A model generated the notes under the pieces. It ran no database searches. It was not told where the DNA came from and was given only the letters and a program-made list of their open reading frames with translations. A stretch of 64,000 nucleotides of DNA from G963675935 sp963823895 (lineage in GTDB: Bacteria > Planctomycetota > Planctomycetia > Pirellulales > Thermoguttaceae), in assembly GCA_963823895.1 (NCBI GenBank), contig CAWGNG010000034.1:124001-188000 (forward strand), read 5' to 3'. The position numbers were made by a program, and so were the translations under genes. Below are positions 18,229 to 27,864 of this stretch, one piece after another. Each line of letters begins with the position of its first letter. The first letter of the stretch is position 1.

Positions 18229-21200
18229 TCACTTCTTCTTCGCGGGCGTTTTGTCGCTTTCCCAGAACCGCACCCGATAGGACGCAACCGTTTCGGCCGT
18301 GCCCTCGGGAACGAGTAGCGAGCATGTGTCGTCCCTACCCTTACACGCGAGCCCCCGGCCCGCAAGATCGCCCTCTCCGGATACGTTCTTGGGGAAAAAA
18401 TTGATCGGTTCTCCGCTCTTGTCGAGCAGTGCAATTTCATAGCGGAAATGCCGGGCGGTCTTCGAGCTGTTCTCCACAAGGGCGTCGGTCGTGATGTGCG
18501 GGCCGTCGGCGCTATCCTCGACGTAGAACTTGAAGGTGCCGTGAAGTTTGTTTCCAACCTCGACCGCGAAGATGTCTTTGTCGGAACCGCCGTGTTTCTT
18601 GAGCGCGCAGGATCCTTCCTCTTCGGTGAAGGTCTGGTGCAGCGGGCGCGCGGATGGCTTTTGCGCCACAGACGGAGAGTTCGTCGGCGCGAAGGTCGGC
18701 GGGGTGGCGGTCGCGAGCCAGCCTGGAGCGGCAACCGGAAAGTAGTTCCCGGCGGGGATTGCCACCTGAGCCGTCGACACAACAGGCCCAGCAACGACGA
18801 TCGGCGGCTGTGCAGCGCTACCGCGGATTTGCTGCAAGAGCCCAGCGACTTGCGACCTTTGCTCCGCCGACAAATCGGGGCAGCGAGAAAGTTGCCTGAG
18901 CGGGCGCTCGACCTCCGCGGACTTCCCTTGCGCAAGCTTCTTGCCCACCACATCCATAAGGGTGTCGAACGAACTTTGCGGCGAAGGCGCGCTGGATTGC
19001 GCCGCGGGCGGCGGGGTGTTCGGAGCATAAGGATCGAAAGTCGCCGGCGGCGGGGCATAGTTTGGCACGGCATTCTCCCGCGGCGCGTAGCTGGGCGGCG
19101 GATAGACCGCCGGCAAGCGACTCGGCGGCGGATTGCCGCCGGGGCCGGCGGCCGCGGGCATGTAGATGACCATCGGCACATAAACGATAACCGGCTGGTA
19201 GCCAGGCGGCGCGGGCGGAACCGACGAATATGGCGGCATAGCAGGTGCCCAGCCCAACGGCGGGTTCGGGTTCCGCGGCGCTGGAGGCACGCAAGGGACC
19301 GCGTAGGGCATCGGCACGCTGGGCGTCGGAGCCCCATAGCCTCCCGCGACATCATACGGAACTTGCGGCGCAGTGGCAGATGCATAACCGGGCGCGTTTT
19401 GCGGAGTTGCAGAATACTGCGGACGATATCCTTCAGGCGTGGAAGTAGACGCATAAACCGGAGGGGGTACGCAGGGCGCAGCAGTCGCGCTGGGCGGAGC
19501 CGGCGTGCTGCTACTCGACGGATTCCGAGCAGACTCGCGTCGTGCGGCATCACTCGGCACGCACGCCGGGGCCGAATCGCCGGCTTTGCCGTTGGGATTG
19601 GCCGCGGCCGGAACACTGCCGGTGAAAGTCAACTCTTCGGTTCTCCGAGTTGGGTCGGCCATATAGCGCGGCACAATTGGCGAAATCCCTGCTGCGCCAT
19701 TGACCGCCCCGACGGCAGGACTCACCTGTTCCGCGAATGCCCCGGCGTTGGCCGGCAAGAGCGAGCAGAGCACGCAATACAACGTTGCCCCGAGATTCCC
19801 ATTGGGCAGGCTTTGGTGCATCGTCAATTGCACTCCCTTCGGCGCGACCGACAGCGTGCTTACCGCCGGCCGGAGATACTTGGCGATCGTCGGCCCGGCC
19901 GGCAGCAGCATCGGATCAATGCCATCGGTCGGCAGACCGTCCTGGGCCGCCGCCACCATCGCCCAGCCCTGCATCAACGGATAGGTCATGCGGAACATCC
20001 GCCGCGAGTCTTCGTACATCAATAACGTCGGCGACCGTTTGTCTCGCAGCGCCTCGATTACCGCCGGCTCATCGGCCAGCGACGGCCCGCCGGACTGGCG
20101 GAGCAGATACGCCTTGACGTTCTGCGGCGAGAGCGACCAGACCAACTCCTTCTTGACCAGGCACCACGTCAGCACGCCGGCCGATTCGCCCTGAGCGCGG
20201 ACCATGTAGTAGACGTCGTGATCGGCAAAACGGGTCTTCCGCACCGCCCAAGTTCCAGATTTGAGATCATCACTCGTCGCCGCCTTTTCCGCTGCTTTGG
20301 GGTCGGTTGTTTTCGGTGGTTTGGCAGCGGCAAAGGGGACAGTCCCATTTTCGCTGACACGAAAATTGGGACAGTCCCCTGGTTTGCGTGCGGCCAACTT
20401 GTCGAACAGCTTCGTGAGCCGCCCGGCGTCCTTGACGTGAACGACGCCCGTCATGCCGTTGAAAATCGAGCTTCCTTCGCCGGGCGAGGTGTAGAGCCGC
20501 CAGGCGTCGTCGAGCGACGCGGCCAGTTCCGTGCATATCTCGTCGTCGAGCGCGATGTCGATCGGTTTCCTGCAAAGTCGGTTGATCGCCATCTGTGCGG
20601 TCGCCCCAGGCGACATCGCCATCGACATCATCCAGTTCTGCACGTCAATCGGCACGGCAGTCTCAGTCTGCGGCGGTTGCTCATTTGCGTTCTTATCGGC
20701 GTTTGCAGCGGAGTTCTTCTTGGCTTCCTTCGCCTGCACGTCGAGCCATCGCAGGCCGGTAGCGATGAGATTCGGATTGAATCGCAAGGCCATCGCCAGC
20801 GTGGCGTCGCGGGGAATGACGGCCAGATCTTCGGCCTTCAAGGGACGATCGACGATCGTTTTTAGCAGCGCACCCGCGATGCCGTCGGTTTCGACCAGCA
20901 ACTGGCTCACGAAGTCGTCGTGGCCCAGACCGGTCACGAGCGTGACGGCGCGCAGGTGCGTGTCCTTGATCTGCCTGGCGACTTCGCGATCCTCGGCGTC
21001 GCCCTTGGCGAACGGCGCCGCGATCGCAGCGAGATCGACGCGCAACACCACCGCGCGGCGCTCGATCGGCAGGTCCTTGCCCACCGCGACGAGCCATTTG
21101 GGCTCGGGCCCCTTCATGCGTTCGAGAATCTTCGCGGGCGATGTATCGCCCCACGTGACGATCAGATACTTGTTTCGCAACGTCCAGCGCAGGTTCAGCG

Positions 21201-21882
21201 GATCGCCGGCTTTTTGCTTATCGCCCTTGCCGGCGGTGCTTGCTCTTGCCGCTTCCTTAAGGGCGTCGGTGTGGAAGAAGGCAGACGGATCGTCGATTTT
21301 GAGATGGTACTCAATTCGCCCATCGACGGTCTTCTCTTCGATAGCGTCCTTGGCAAGCTCCCGATAGTGTCTGAGCATGGCGGCGACTTTTTTGCAGGAG
21401 TCACCGACATTCATCACGAACCCCGACGCGCCACAAACCAACATCTCGTTTTCGCCCGGGGCAAGATTGCCCACAAAACCGGCACAGGGCCGCGTCACCA
21501 GCAGCTCGCACCAGAACTCCGCGTCGTTGGAGATTTGTGACGGAATGCTGCACGGACCTACCGTTATGCCATTTCCGTTGGCGTGGCTCGGCGACGTCGC
21601 GGCGGCTTTCATCAACAGGCGGAAGCGGCGGGCGGCCTCGGCTCGCATGTGGCGGATTTCGGGATCGGCCAGGAATCGTTCGGCGCTGTTTGCGCTTTTC
21701 GCATCTGGCGCGCCCATGCCCGCCCAGCCGACGTAGAAGACGCATTGCTTCGGCGCGATTTTGCCCAAGTTTGGGTCTTGCACCGGCGGCGAGCCCAATG
21801 GAATGCTGGAGCACAGCAGCAGCGGCGCAAACATTTCCGTAACAAACGCCAAGAATCCGGTATAGACGATGCCGGTTTCCAT
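18229..21882 (-). CDS. Large Pro-rich secreted protein
   Basis: Start ATG at 21882 has an excellent GGAGGAG site, giving 1217 residues; the open frame extends 31 residues upstream without support. The N-terminus has a hydrophobic leader (FLAFVTEMFAPLLLCSS). Residues 30-700 form a globular part with no recognised family. Residues 770-1010 are a Pro/Ala/Tyr-rich stalk (PPAPPGYQP, YAPPPATFDPYAP). The C-terminal 160 residues (DKDIFAVEVGNKLHGTFKFY, HFRYEIALLDKSGEPINFF) look like a beta-sandwich. A palindromic repeat is inserted in frame at residues about 501-516. Probably a surface or envelope protein. Confidence 0.65.
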   Translation of the reverse strand: METGIVYTGFLAFVTEMFAPLLLCSSIPLGSPPVQDPNLGKIAPKQCVFYVGWAGMGAPDAKSANSAERFLADPEIRHMRAEAARRFRLLMKAAATSPSHANGNGITVGPCSIPSQISNDAEFWCELLVTRPCAGFVGNLAPGENEMLVCGASGFVMNVGDSCKKVAAMLRHYRELAKDAIEEKTVDGRIEYHLKIDDPSAFFHTDALKEAARASTAGKGDKQKAGDPLNLRWTLRNKYLIVTWGDTSPAKILERMKGPEPKWLVAVGKDLPIERRAVVLRVDLAAIAAPFAKGDAEDREVARQIKDTHLRAVTLVTGLGHDDFVSQLLVETDGIAGALLKTIVDRPLKAEDLAVIPRDATLAMALRFNPNLIATGLRWLDVQAKEAKKNSAANADKNANEQPPQTETAVPIDVQNWMMSMAMSPGATAQMAINRLCRKPIDIALDDEICTELAASLDDAWRLYTSPGEGSSIFNGMTGVVHVKDAGRLTKLFDKLAARKPGDCPNFRVSENGTVPFAAAKPPKTTDPKAAEKAATSDDLKSGTWAVRKTRFADHDVYYMVRAQGESAGVLTWCLVKKELVWSLSPQNVKAYLLRQSGGPSLADEPAVIEALRDKRSPTLLMYEDSRRMFRMTYPLMQGWAMVAAAQDGLPTDGIDPMLLPAGPTIAKYLRPAVSTLSVAPKGVQLTMHQSLPNGNLGATLYCVLCSLLPANAGAFAEQVSPAVGAVNGAAGISPIVPRYMADPTRRTEELTFTGSVPAAANPNGKAGDSAPACVPSDAARRESARNPSSSSTPAPPSATAAPCVPPPVYASTSTPEGYRPQYSATPQNAPGYASATAPQVPYDVAGGYGAPTPSVPMPYAVPCVPPAPRNPNPPLGWAPAMPPYSSVPPAPPGYQPVIVYVPMVIYMPAAAGPGGNPPPSRLPAVYPPPSYAPRENAVPNYAPPPATFDPYAPNTPPPAAQSSAPSPQSSFDTLMDVVGKKLAQGKSAEVERPLRQLSRCPDLSAEQRSQVAGLLQQIRGSAAQPPIVVAGPVVSTAQVAIPAGNYFPVAAPGWLATATPPTFAPTNSPSVAQKPSARPLHQTFTEEEGSCALKKHGGSDKDIFAVEVGNKLHGTFKFYVEDSADGPHITTDALVENSSKTARHFRYEIALLDKSGEPINFFPKNVSGEGDLAGRGLACKGRDDTCSLLVPEGTAETVASYRVRFWESDKTPAKKK
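20334..20380. repeat. GGGGACAGTCCC double-hairpin repeat inside the Pro-rich protein gene
   Basis: Arms 20334-20353 and 20360-20380 are inverted around a 6-bp loop, each with a GGGACAGTCCC palindrome. It is translated in frame as GDCPNFRVSENGTVPF. A related sequence occurs at 45363-45430. Confidence 0.88.
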
Positions 21883-21906
21883 AGAATCTCCTCCGTGAGT
21901 TTCGAG

Positions 21907-21996
21907 GGTATCCGGCACACGCCGTGTGCCGCTTCGGGTAATTCTCGCAGGCTCCCGCCTACGCGCCCACGGCACACGGCGTGTGCCGGATACTCC
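21907..21996. repeat. GGCACACGCCGTGTGCC double-hairpin repeat
   Basis: Arms 21907-21930 and 21971-21996, each self-complementary, inverted around a 40-bp loop. It lies directly upstream of the Pro-rich protein start and would be in its 5' region. Confidence 0.85.
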
Positions 21997-22133
21997 ATCT
22001 TTGTCATTTACGGTGATATGACGGGAAACGTTCGCCCGCGATTATAGGAGGGATAGCGCGAGTGGGCCAATAGCGATTCCGGCAGATTTGGCCAGACAGC
22101 CGCCAAACCGCGTGCAGTTTGGCATGCATTGCC

Positions 22134-24104
22134 CTATCGCCCCGATTTGAACCGCTCGACCGGCACCAACTCTTTGCCGTCGAAGACTTGCACGCGATGT
22201 TCGATCCAGTCGGCCACCCGATCACCGCGGCGGAGCCCCAGCGACGACATCTCGAATACCGCCGGATCGATCGGCTCGTTCACCTTGGTTTGCTGCAGCG
22301 TGAAAATGCGATGCGAGGTCATTGCGCCCATCGCATGTTTGCTGTGTGGATCGCCGTGGGGGTTGTTTGGACCTTGGTACGTCTGGAACTCGATTCTCGC
22401 GGGAATGAAGATCCCCTTTTCCTGTTGGAAAGTGCGTTGTTCCGACGAAACAAGGTGCCCCTGCTCGAACGTTCGATGGGAGACGACGTTGAAAGCGGCC
22501 GCGGAGGAAAAAACGTCTTCGCCGATGACGTTTGCGCTCATATCGTCGTCGTCGGAGCAGCGATACCGGATGAGAAGCACGTATTCTGTGGCCGTTCCGT
22601 TGCGACGCTGCCGAAGGACGAGATTTTTCCTCGCATGGTCGGGATCAATACGGCCGTTGCCACGAAGGCAACTGGCATATCCGGAACAGACCTTCCAATA
22701 GGACAAGCCTCCGTTTCCACCGATGAAGGAACGAGGATCGACGAAGGTGCTGCAGGAGGCGAGGTGTGTTGCCCCGGGCCCTTCGCGATAGAGAATTCGG
22801 AAAGGCTGATCGGGACCGCTGCCAGCCTGAGGAAAACCCTGAACCTGGTTTCGCAAATCGTTCATGGGGAACTGGAGTGAATGGTCCGGGGTTCTCACCC
22901 AACGCCACTCCCGGGCCTCGGGAACAGGTGGGAAAGGAATCCGGCCAAAGCCGTCGTGTTGTTGCGGCGGAGCGGATTTTACTGGCGGTTGCGGTGGTCG
23001 GATTTCGCGGTAATCGGTGCGAAGCCGGTCTCGGCCCGGCTCGACATGGAAATTGATCACCACGCGAGAAACTCCCGCCAAGGACGGTGGCCGCATTTTG
23101 AGTTCGTAAGTTCCGCTCCACGAGACAATCGCCTTGTAGTTCGCCTCAATTGGACGGCTGAGCACGTCGAGTGTCTTCGGTACGTCGTCGCCGTGAAGTT
23201 CACGGCCCGGATTGGCCTGGCTGCCGTCTGCCGCGTCAATGGCGGCCACAGCGGCCTGCATCGAATTGGCCTCTCGGACCTTTTGCCCCTTTTTTCTCTC
23301 TGTCGCGTCGACAAGCTCGTAACCCTTGGGAGCGACCAGGCTGAAAAGGCTTTCGTCCAACGGCTCGTTCCAGCGGAAATCGTGATAAGTGACCGCAATT
23401 TGCCCGTCGGCAATGACCGTGTGAATCTGGGCGGGAAGGTTGCTCCGCGGGTCGATCCAAAGCTTGACCCACGGGACGTCCCAACCGAGGAAGACGGGCT
23501 TGTCGACGCGGTACACGTGACACAACACGCCGTCGATGCTCTCGTCGGGCTGCCGTTTGCTGGCGGCGTCCTTCAGTTTCAGCAAATCCGCAAGCGGATT
23601 GCTTCCGCGAACGGCTCGGCCGTCCGAGTCTTTCACCAGATCGCGGAGCGTGGCTTTCTTCGTCGCGGTGTTCAGTTCGAGCAACTCACCTTTTTGGAAA
23701 TCGGCAATGCCGATTGTCGGCGGCCTTTCATAGCGAGTTCGATCTCCGGCAATGTAGATTGTATCGGTCGTTTCCGGTCCTCGGTGAACGCTAAGTTGGC
23801 ACCGCGCGTTGCGTACCCGCGACAATTGCTCGATCACTTGCGCCCACGCCGTTGCCGTACCCGAAGAGAAGACGACCCACCACGCTCCGACCGCCACGAG
23901 CAAAACCAACGCGACGCTCGTGCTGTACCGGGCAATACGGATCATCTTGGACCTCCGTTTCGCGAGAATGACGGGAAGCGACTCAATAGAATCGACGGCC
24001 TCGGGATGCTGCCGTCGCCAGGCGGAAAAATCGGGCCGGGCCGCCAGATCGACGGCGCCGGCCAACAGATCGTCGAGCTTGCTGCGGTTTGGCGAAGGAC
24101 TCAT
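22134..24104 (-). CDS. ECF-linked membrane protein with LolA-like region
   Basis: The start at 24104 overlaps the sigma factor stop (ATGA); 656 residues. A cytoplasmic N-terminus of about 50 residues is followed by one membrane helix (YSTSVALVLLVAVGAWWVVF, about 63-82). Then comes a large exported region beginning AWAQVIEQLSRVRNARCQLS, with DTIYIAGDRTRYERP and DPRSNLPAQIHTVIADG, which resembles outer-membrane lipoprotein-sorting (LolA/DUF2092-like) folds. Position after an ECF sigma gene and topology fit an anti-sigma or sensor partner. No zinc-binding anti-sigma motif is seen. Confidence 0.65.
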   Translation of the reverse strand: MSPSPNRSKLDDLLAGAVDLAARPDFSAWRRQHPEAVDSIESLPVILAKRRSKMIRIARYSTSVALVLLVAVGAWWVVFSSGTATAWAQVIEQLSRVRNARCQLSVHRGPETTDTIYIAGDRTRYERPPTIGIADFQKGELLELNTATKKATLRDLVKDSDGRAVRGSNPLADLLKLKDAASKRQPDESIDGVLCHVYRVDKPVFLGWDVPWVKLWIDPRSNLPAQIHTVIADGQIAVTYHDFRWNEPLDESLFSLVAPKGYELVDATERKKGQKVREANSMQAAVAAIDAADGSQANPGRELHGDDVPKTLDVLSRPIEANYKAIVSWSGTYELKMRPPSLAGVSRVVINFHVEPGRDRLRTDYREIRPPQPPVKSAPPQQHDGFGRIPFPPVPEAREWRWVRTPDHSLQFPMNDLRNQVQGFPQAGSGPDQPFRILYREGPGATHLASCSTFVDPRSFIGGNGGLSYWKVCSGYASCLRGNGRIDPDHARKNLVLRQRRNGTATEYVLLIRYRCSDDDDMSANVIGEDVFSSAAAFNVVSHRTFEQGHLVSSEQRTFQQEKGIFIPARIEFQTYQGPNNPHGDPHSKHAMGAMTSHRIFTLQQTKVNEPIDPAVFEMSSLGLRRGDRVADWIEHRVQVFDGKELVPVERFKSGR

Positions 24105-24637
24105 AGTTCGATTTCCCCCATTCCGTTGCCGGTCAGACGTTCGGCAAGCATTCGCCGAGCGCGAACCAAGCGGCCGTGGACCGCCTCGGCCGAGAGACCG
24201 AGACTCGCGGCAATCTCCTTGTGCGACAGGCCGGTGAAATAGTGCAGGACGACGACTTCGCGCGATCGGTCGGGCAAAGCCAAAACGGCCTGGCGAACCA
24301 GGTCGCTGGGAGGCGGCCCGTGGCTGGGCGTCGCGGCCACCTCGGTACCGTCCAACGTGTTTCGTTCCCGCCGGGTTCGCGTCATCTGGCCGGCGACCCT
24401 TCGGGCGATCGTGCAAAGCCAGGGAGCGAATCGCTCGGCATTTCGCAGGCCGGCGAGTTGTCGGGCCGCGATCACAAACGCCTCCTGGGCGGCGTCTTCG
24501 GCCAAATGCCGGTCGGCCAACACGCCGTAAGCAATGCCGAGCGCCGGCGCATAGTGCCGGCGGTAAAGCTCGCCAAAGCTCTCGATGTCGCCCTTTCGGG
24601 CCGCCCCGACCAATTCGGCTTCCGTCCGTGCGTTCAC
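24101..24637 (-). CDS. ECF-type RNA polymerase sigma factor
   Basis: A 178-residue sigma factor with region 2 (GDIESFGELYRRHYAPALGI, then DRHLAEDAAQEAFVIAARQL) and region 4 (LPDRSREVVVLHYFTGLSHK, then EIAASLGLSAEAVHGRLVRA). The only in-frame start near the N-terminus is GTG at 24637, with no Shine-Dalgarno of its own. An eight-codon frame directly upstream ends across this GTG. It is co-transcribed with the membrane protein that follows. Confidence 0.9.
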   Translation of the reverse strand: MNARTEAELVGAARKGDIESFGELYRRHYAPALGIAYGVLADRHLAEDAAQEAFVIAARQLAGLRNAERFAPWLCTIARRVAGQMTRTRRERNTLDGTEVAATPSHGPPPSDLVRQAVLALPDRSREVVVLHYFTGLSHKEIAASLGLSAEAVHGRLVRARRMLAERLTGNGMGEIEL

Positions 24638-24660
24638 AGCATACCGAGGAAGTTGTTCAT
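24634..24660 (-). CDS. Eight-codon leader ORF coupled to the sigma factor
   Basis: Minus strand: a strong GGAGG, then ATG at 24660, encoding MNNFLGML and a TGA whose first two bases are the last two of the sigma GTG start. A short stem CCCAC-TATACT-GTGGG overlaps the Shine-Dalgarno. The arrangement suggests translational coupling or attenuation. It may instead mark a sequence error in the sigma gene start. Confidence 0.4.
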   Translation of the reverse strand: MNNFLGML

Positions 24661-24874
24661 GGTTTGTCCTCCCACAGTATAGTGGGACGAAGTCGCGATA
24701 ATGTGCGCGGAGAAGGGAAAAATGTCGCGGCAGGGGCGAAGGGAGAAGTTCCGTCCGGCAGACGGAACCTACTTTGCACCCCGTTGCAAGCGCCGGCGGA
24801 TTTGAGAGAATGGCGTCCGATCAAGCGGTTCCTAATACACGGCACACGATATTCACCGGAAGGAGCTTTCCAAC

Positions 24875-25888
24875 ATGGGACGACCGGTCACGATGTTCAC
24901 GGGCCAATGGGCGGACTTGCCCCTGGCCGAATTGGCTCGCAAATGCAGCGGCTTCGGATACGATGGGCTGGAACTGGCCTGCTGGGGCGACCACTTCGAG
25001 GTCGATAAAGCCCTCGACCAGGACGACTACTGCGGCAAGAAACGCGAACTGCTGGAAAAGAACAACCTCCAGGTGTTCGCCATCAGCAACCACCTGGTGG
25101 GCCAGGCGGTGTTGGACAACATCGACCCGCGGCACAAGATGATCTTGCCCCCGTACATTTGGGGCGACGGCAACCCGACGGAGGTCAACGCAAGGGCCGC
25201 CGACAATCTGGCCGACAGCGCCCGGGCGGCGCAGAAGCTGGGCGTCGGCGTCGTAAACGGCTTCACCGGCTCGAGCATTTGGCCCTTGTTGTATTCCTTC
25301 CCGCCGGTCTCGCCCGAGATGATCGACGACGGCTTCAAACTGCTGGCCGAGCGGTTCAACCCGATCCTCGACGTCTTCGGCGAGTGCGGGGTGAAGTTCG
25401 CCCTGGAGGTACACCCGACCGAGATCGCCTTCGATCTCTACACGGCCGAGCGGGCGCTCGATACGCTGAAGTACCGCGAGGAGTTCGGCTTCAATTTCGA
25501 CCCGAGCCACTTGATCTGGCAGGGGGTCGATCCGGTCGAGTTCATCCGCGCGTTTCCCGACCGCATCTACCACGTCCACATGAAGGATGCGATTGTGACG
25601 CTCAACGGACGGAGCGGCATCCTTTCGAGTCATCTGAATTTCGGCGATCCGCACCGCGGCTGGGATTTCCGCTCGCTGGGGCACGGCGGGGTGAACTTTG
25701 AGGAGATCATCCGCGCGCTGAACGCCGCCGGCTACGACGGCCCGTTGTCGGTCGAATGGGAAGACTCGGGCATGGACCGCGAGCACGGGGCCAAGGAGGC
25801 GTGCGAGTTCGTCAAGAAAGTCGATTTCGAGCCGAGCAAAGTCGCTTTCGACGCCGCCTTCGACAAGGAAGAACAAGGCAAGCGATAA
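24875..25888 (+). CDS. Sugar phosphate isomerase/epimerase (xylose-isomerase-like TIM barrel)
   Basis: A 337-residue protein, ATG after AGGAGC. It follows the AP-endonuclease-2/xylose-isomerase-like TIM-barrel pattern: GYDGLELACWGDHFEV, then metal-ligand segments LEVHPTEIAFD, FNFDPSHLIWQGVDPVEFIR, YHVHMKDA, and the C-terminal SVEWEDSGMDREHG. Substrate is unknown; relatives act on sugars or inositols. Monocistronic. Confidence 0.85.
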   Translation: MGRPVTMFTGQWADLPLAELARKCSGFGYDGLELACWGDHFEVDKALDQDDYCGKKRELLEKNNLQVFAISNHLVGQAVLDNIDPRHKMILPPYIWGDGNPTEVNARAADNLADSARAAQKLGVGVVNGFTGSSIWPLLYSFPPVSPEMIDDGFKLLAERFNPILDVFGECGVKFALEVHPTEIAFDLYTAERALDTLKYREEFGFNFDPSHLIWQGVDPVEFIRAFPDRIYHVHMKDAIVTLNGRSGILSSHLNFGDPHRGWDFRSLGHGGVNFEEIIRALNAAGYDGPLSVEWEDSGMDREHGAKEACEFVKKVDFEPSKVAFDAAFDKEEQGKR

Positions 25889-25921
25889 CGAATGTGCCCG
25901 ATGGGGCAGACGAATGTGTCC

Positions 25922-25989
25922 GGTGGGGCAGACATTCCTGTCTGCCAGATGGGCCGCGGACTTCGCGACAGACAGGAATGTCTGTCCCA
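25922..25989. repeat. VGQTFLSA-type double-hairpin repeat
   Basis: Arms 25922-25946 and 25967-25989 in the spacer between the convergent isomerase and rpsR. An extra partial arm (GATGGGGCAGACGAATGTGT) begins at 25900. Confidence 0.88.
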
Positions 25990-26019
25990 CTATGCACGCC
26001 GTTTGTCCCACTGTGCGCG

Positions 26020-26295
26020 CTACTCGCCGGTGTACGGCAGCAGGGCCATGAAGCGGGCCCGCTTAATCGCCTTGGTCACCGCGTGTTGGCTGATGGCGGT
26101 GCATCCGCTCTTGCGGCGGCTGATGATTTTGCCCTGCCGGTTGGTGAGCTTCTTCAGCAGTTCGACGTCCTTGTAATCGACGTACATCGGCCGCGGCCGT
26201 TTGCCTTCGACGAAGATTGGGTCCTTCTTTTTGGTGCGGACCTTCGCCTTGGCCCGTCGCTTGCTAACCTTATTGACTTGAAGTCGCCTTGCCAT
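26020..26295 (-). CDS. rpsR: Small ribosomal subunit protein bS18
   Basis: A 91-residue basic protein of the 30S platform. The conserved core is YVDYKDVELLKKLTNRQGKI, SRRKSGCTAISQHAVTKAIK and RARFMALLPYT, with an N-terminal Lys/Arg-rich extension of about 25 residues. Start ATG is at 26295. It is not accompanied by rpsF, ssb or rplI, which normally surround it. Confidence 0.95.
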   Translation of the reverse strand: MARRLQVNKVSKRRAKAKVRTKKKDPIFVEGKRPRPMYVDYKDVELLKKLTNRQGKIISRRKSGCTAISQHAVTKAIKRARFMALLPYTGE

Positions 26296-26622
26296 AAGCA
26301 ATCCCTGATCTAGACTTGTCCAGTTTGTTAGCGTTCCCGGCCCAACCGCACAGACCGCCCAAGACCGGGAGAAAAGTTTAAGTGTACCAGAATCGGGCAG
26401 GCACACAAGGCGTGATCGAGCGGAGTTGAAAGTGGGGAGCCGGCCATTCGTGCCCCCCACATTGACGGGGTCACGCAGAGAATGTGGGCCCGGCATGGCA
26501 TTGACCGTGGCGTGCATTGCCGACATTTGACGCCGAATTCCGCACTCGGTACACTGGACTGAATGGACGGGTGCGTGCAGGCCCGTCCCGTGCTTTCTAC
26601 TACGACATCGAGGTGGGGATTC
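26296..26622. other. Spacer between rpsR and the RND adaptor gene
   Basis: A 327-bp divergent intergenic region. It should hold both promoters, but no convincing -35/-10 pair, palindromic repeat or RNA gene was seen. Confidence 0.4.
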
Positions 26623-27849
26623 GTGGCAAATCGAGTTTTCTTGGTCGGGGCGATTCTGCTGGCTGGGCTGACTTTTGCGGCGGGCTGTGGGCAGCGTTCC
26701 CAGGGCGCGGGGCCAACGCCCGCAGCACCGCCCCCCGAGGTCGTCGTCAGCAAGCCCGTGGCACGGCTGGTGACCGACTACTTTGAGTTCCCCGGCCAAA
26801 CGGCCGCGGTGGGCGAAGTCGAGGTCCGTGCCCGGGTGACCGGCTACCTCGTCAAGGTGAATTTCGAGGATGGCCAGGACGTTAAGAAAGGCGACCTGCT
26901 CTACGAAATCGACCCGCGACCGTACCAGGCGGCGTTGGATCGGGCCAAAGGCGAGCTGGCACGGCTGTACGCCCTGCTAGAAAGGGCCAAGACCGACGTC
27001 GCCCGCAGCGAGCGGCTCCGCCCGTCGGGCGCAGTGAGCCAGGACGACTACGAACAGCGCAAGGCCAATCTAAAAGTCCATCTGGCGTCAATCGAGATGG
27101 CGAAGGCCGCCGTGCGCGACGCGGAGTTGAACCTGGAATATACCAAGATCACGTCCCCCATCGATGGCCGTGTCAGCCGCACGCGGATTACCGAGGGGAA
27201 TTTGGTCCAGCCGGGGACAAACGACGCGGCCGTATTGACCACGGTCGTCACGAGGAATCCGATCTACGTCTACTTCAACGTCGACGAGCAAGCGTTGCTG
27301 AAGTACCAGCGGCTTGCCTTCCGGCAAGGAAAGGAGCTTCACCCAAAGCGGCTGAAGGATCTGAAGTTTCCCATCGAAATCGGCCTGGCGAACGAAGAGG
27401 GTTTCCCCCATGCGGGAATCATCGATTTCGCCGACAACAAGGTGGATCGCACGACGGGAACGCTGCGAGTTCGCGGCCTCTTTGAGAACGACAAGGAATA
27501 TCTGACGCCGGGGTTGTTCGTGCGGGTGCGAATTCCCTTCGGCGATCCGCACCGATCGCTTCTGGTTCCGGAAGACGCGGTCAGCCGCGATCAGCGGGAG
27601 CGATTCCTGCTGATCGTGAACAAGAAAAACGAGGTCGAGTTTCGCAAGGTCGAGGCGGGAAGCCTGCGCGATCGAATGATGGTGATCGAATCGGGCATAG
27701 GACCCGACGATTGGGTGATCGTCAAAGGCTTGCAGCGTGCCCGGCCGGGAATCATGGTCACGCCGCGGCGTCTCGACAAGAAGGACGTGGCCGGGTCGCA
27801 GTCCCCGCCGCCTGTGACCAAGACGGCCGGCCGCGGCAAAACGACCTAG
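26623..27849 (+). CDS. RND efflux adaptor (membrane fusion protein), lipoprotein
   Basis: The GTG at 26623 follows AGGTGGGG and gives a 408-residue lipoprotein: VGAILLAGLTFAAGC is a lipobox with Cys about 22. The HlyD/AcrA fold follows: VRARVTGYLVKVNFEDGQDV (lipoyl half), a hairpin (ALDRAKGELARLYALLERAK), second lipoyl half ITSPIDGRVSRTRITEGNLV, then beta-barrel and membrane-proximal domains (TGTLRVRGLFEN, LLVPEDAV). It links an inner-membrane RND pump to an outer-membrane channel. It is 15 bp from the pump gene; no TolC-like gene is present. Confidence 0.92.
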   Translation: MANRVFLVGAILLAGLTFAAGCGQRSQGAGPTPAAPPPEVVVSKPVARLVTDYFEFPGQTAAVGEVEVRARVTGYLVKVNFEDGQDVKKGDLLYEIDPRPYQAALDRAKGELARLYALLERAKTDVARSERLRPSGAVSQDDYEQRKANLKVHLASIEMAKAAVRDAELNLEYTKITSPIDGRVSRTRITEGNLVQPGTNDAAVLTTVVTRNPIYVYFNVDEQALLKYQRLAFRQGKELHPKRLKDLKFPIEIGLANEEGFPHAGIIDFADNKVDRTTGTLRVRGLFENDKEYLTPGLFVRVRIPFGDPHRSLLVPEDAVSRDQRERFLLIVNKKNEVEFRKVEAGSLRDRMMVIESGIGPDDWVIVKGLQRARPGIMVTPRRLDKKDVAGSQSPPPVTKTAGRGKTT

Positions 27850-27864
27850 GAGGCCCGCGCGCCG

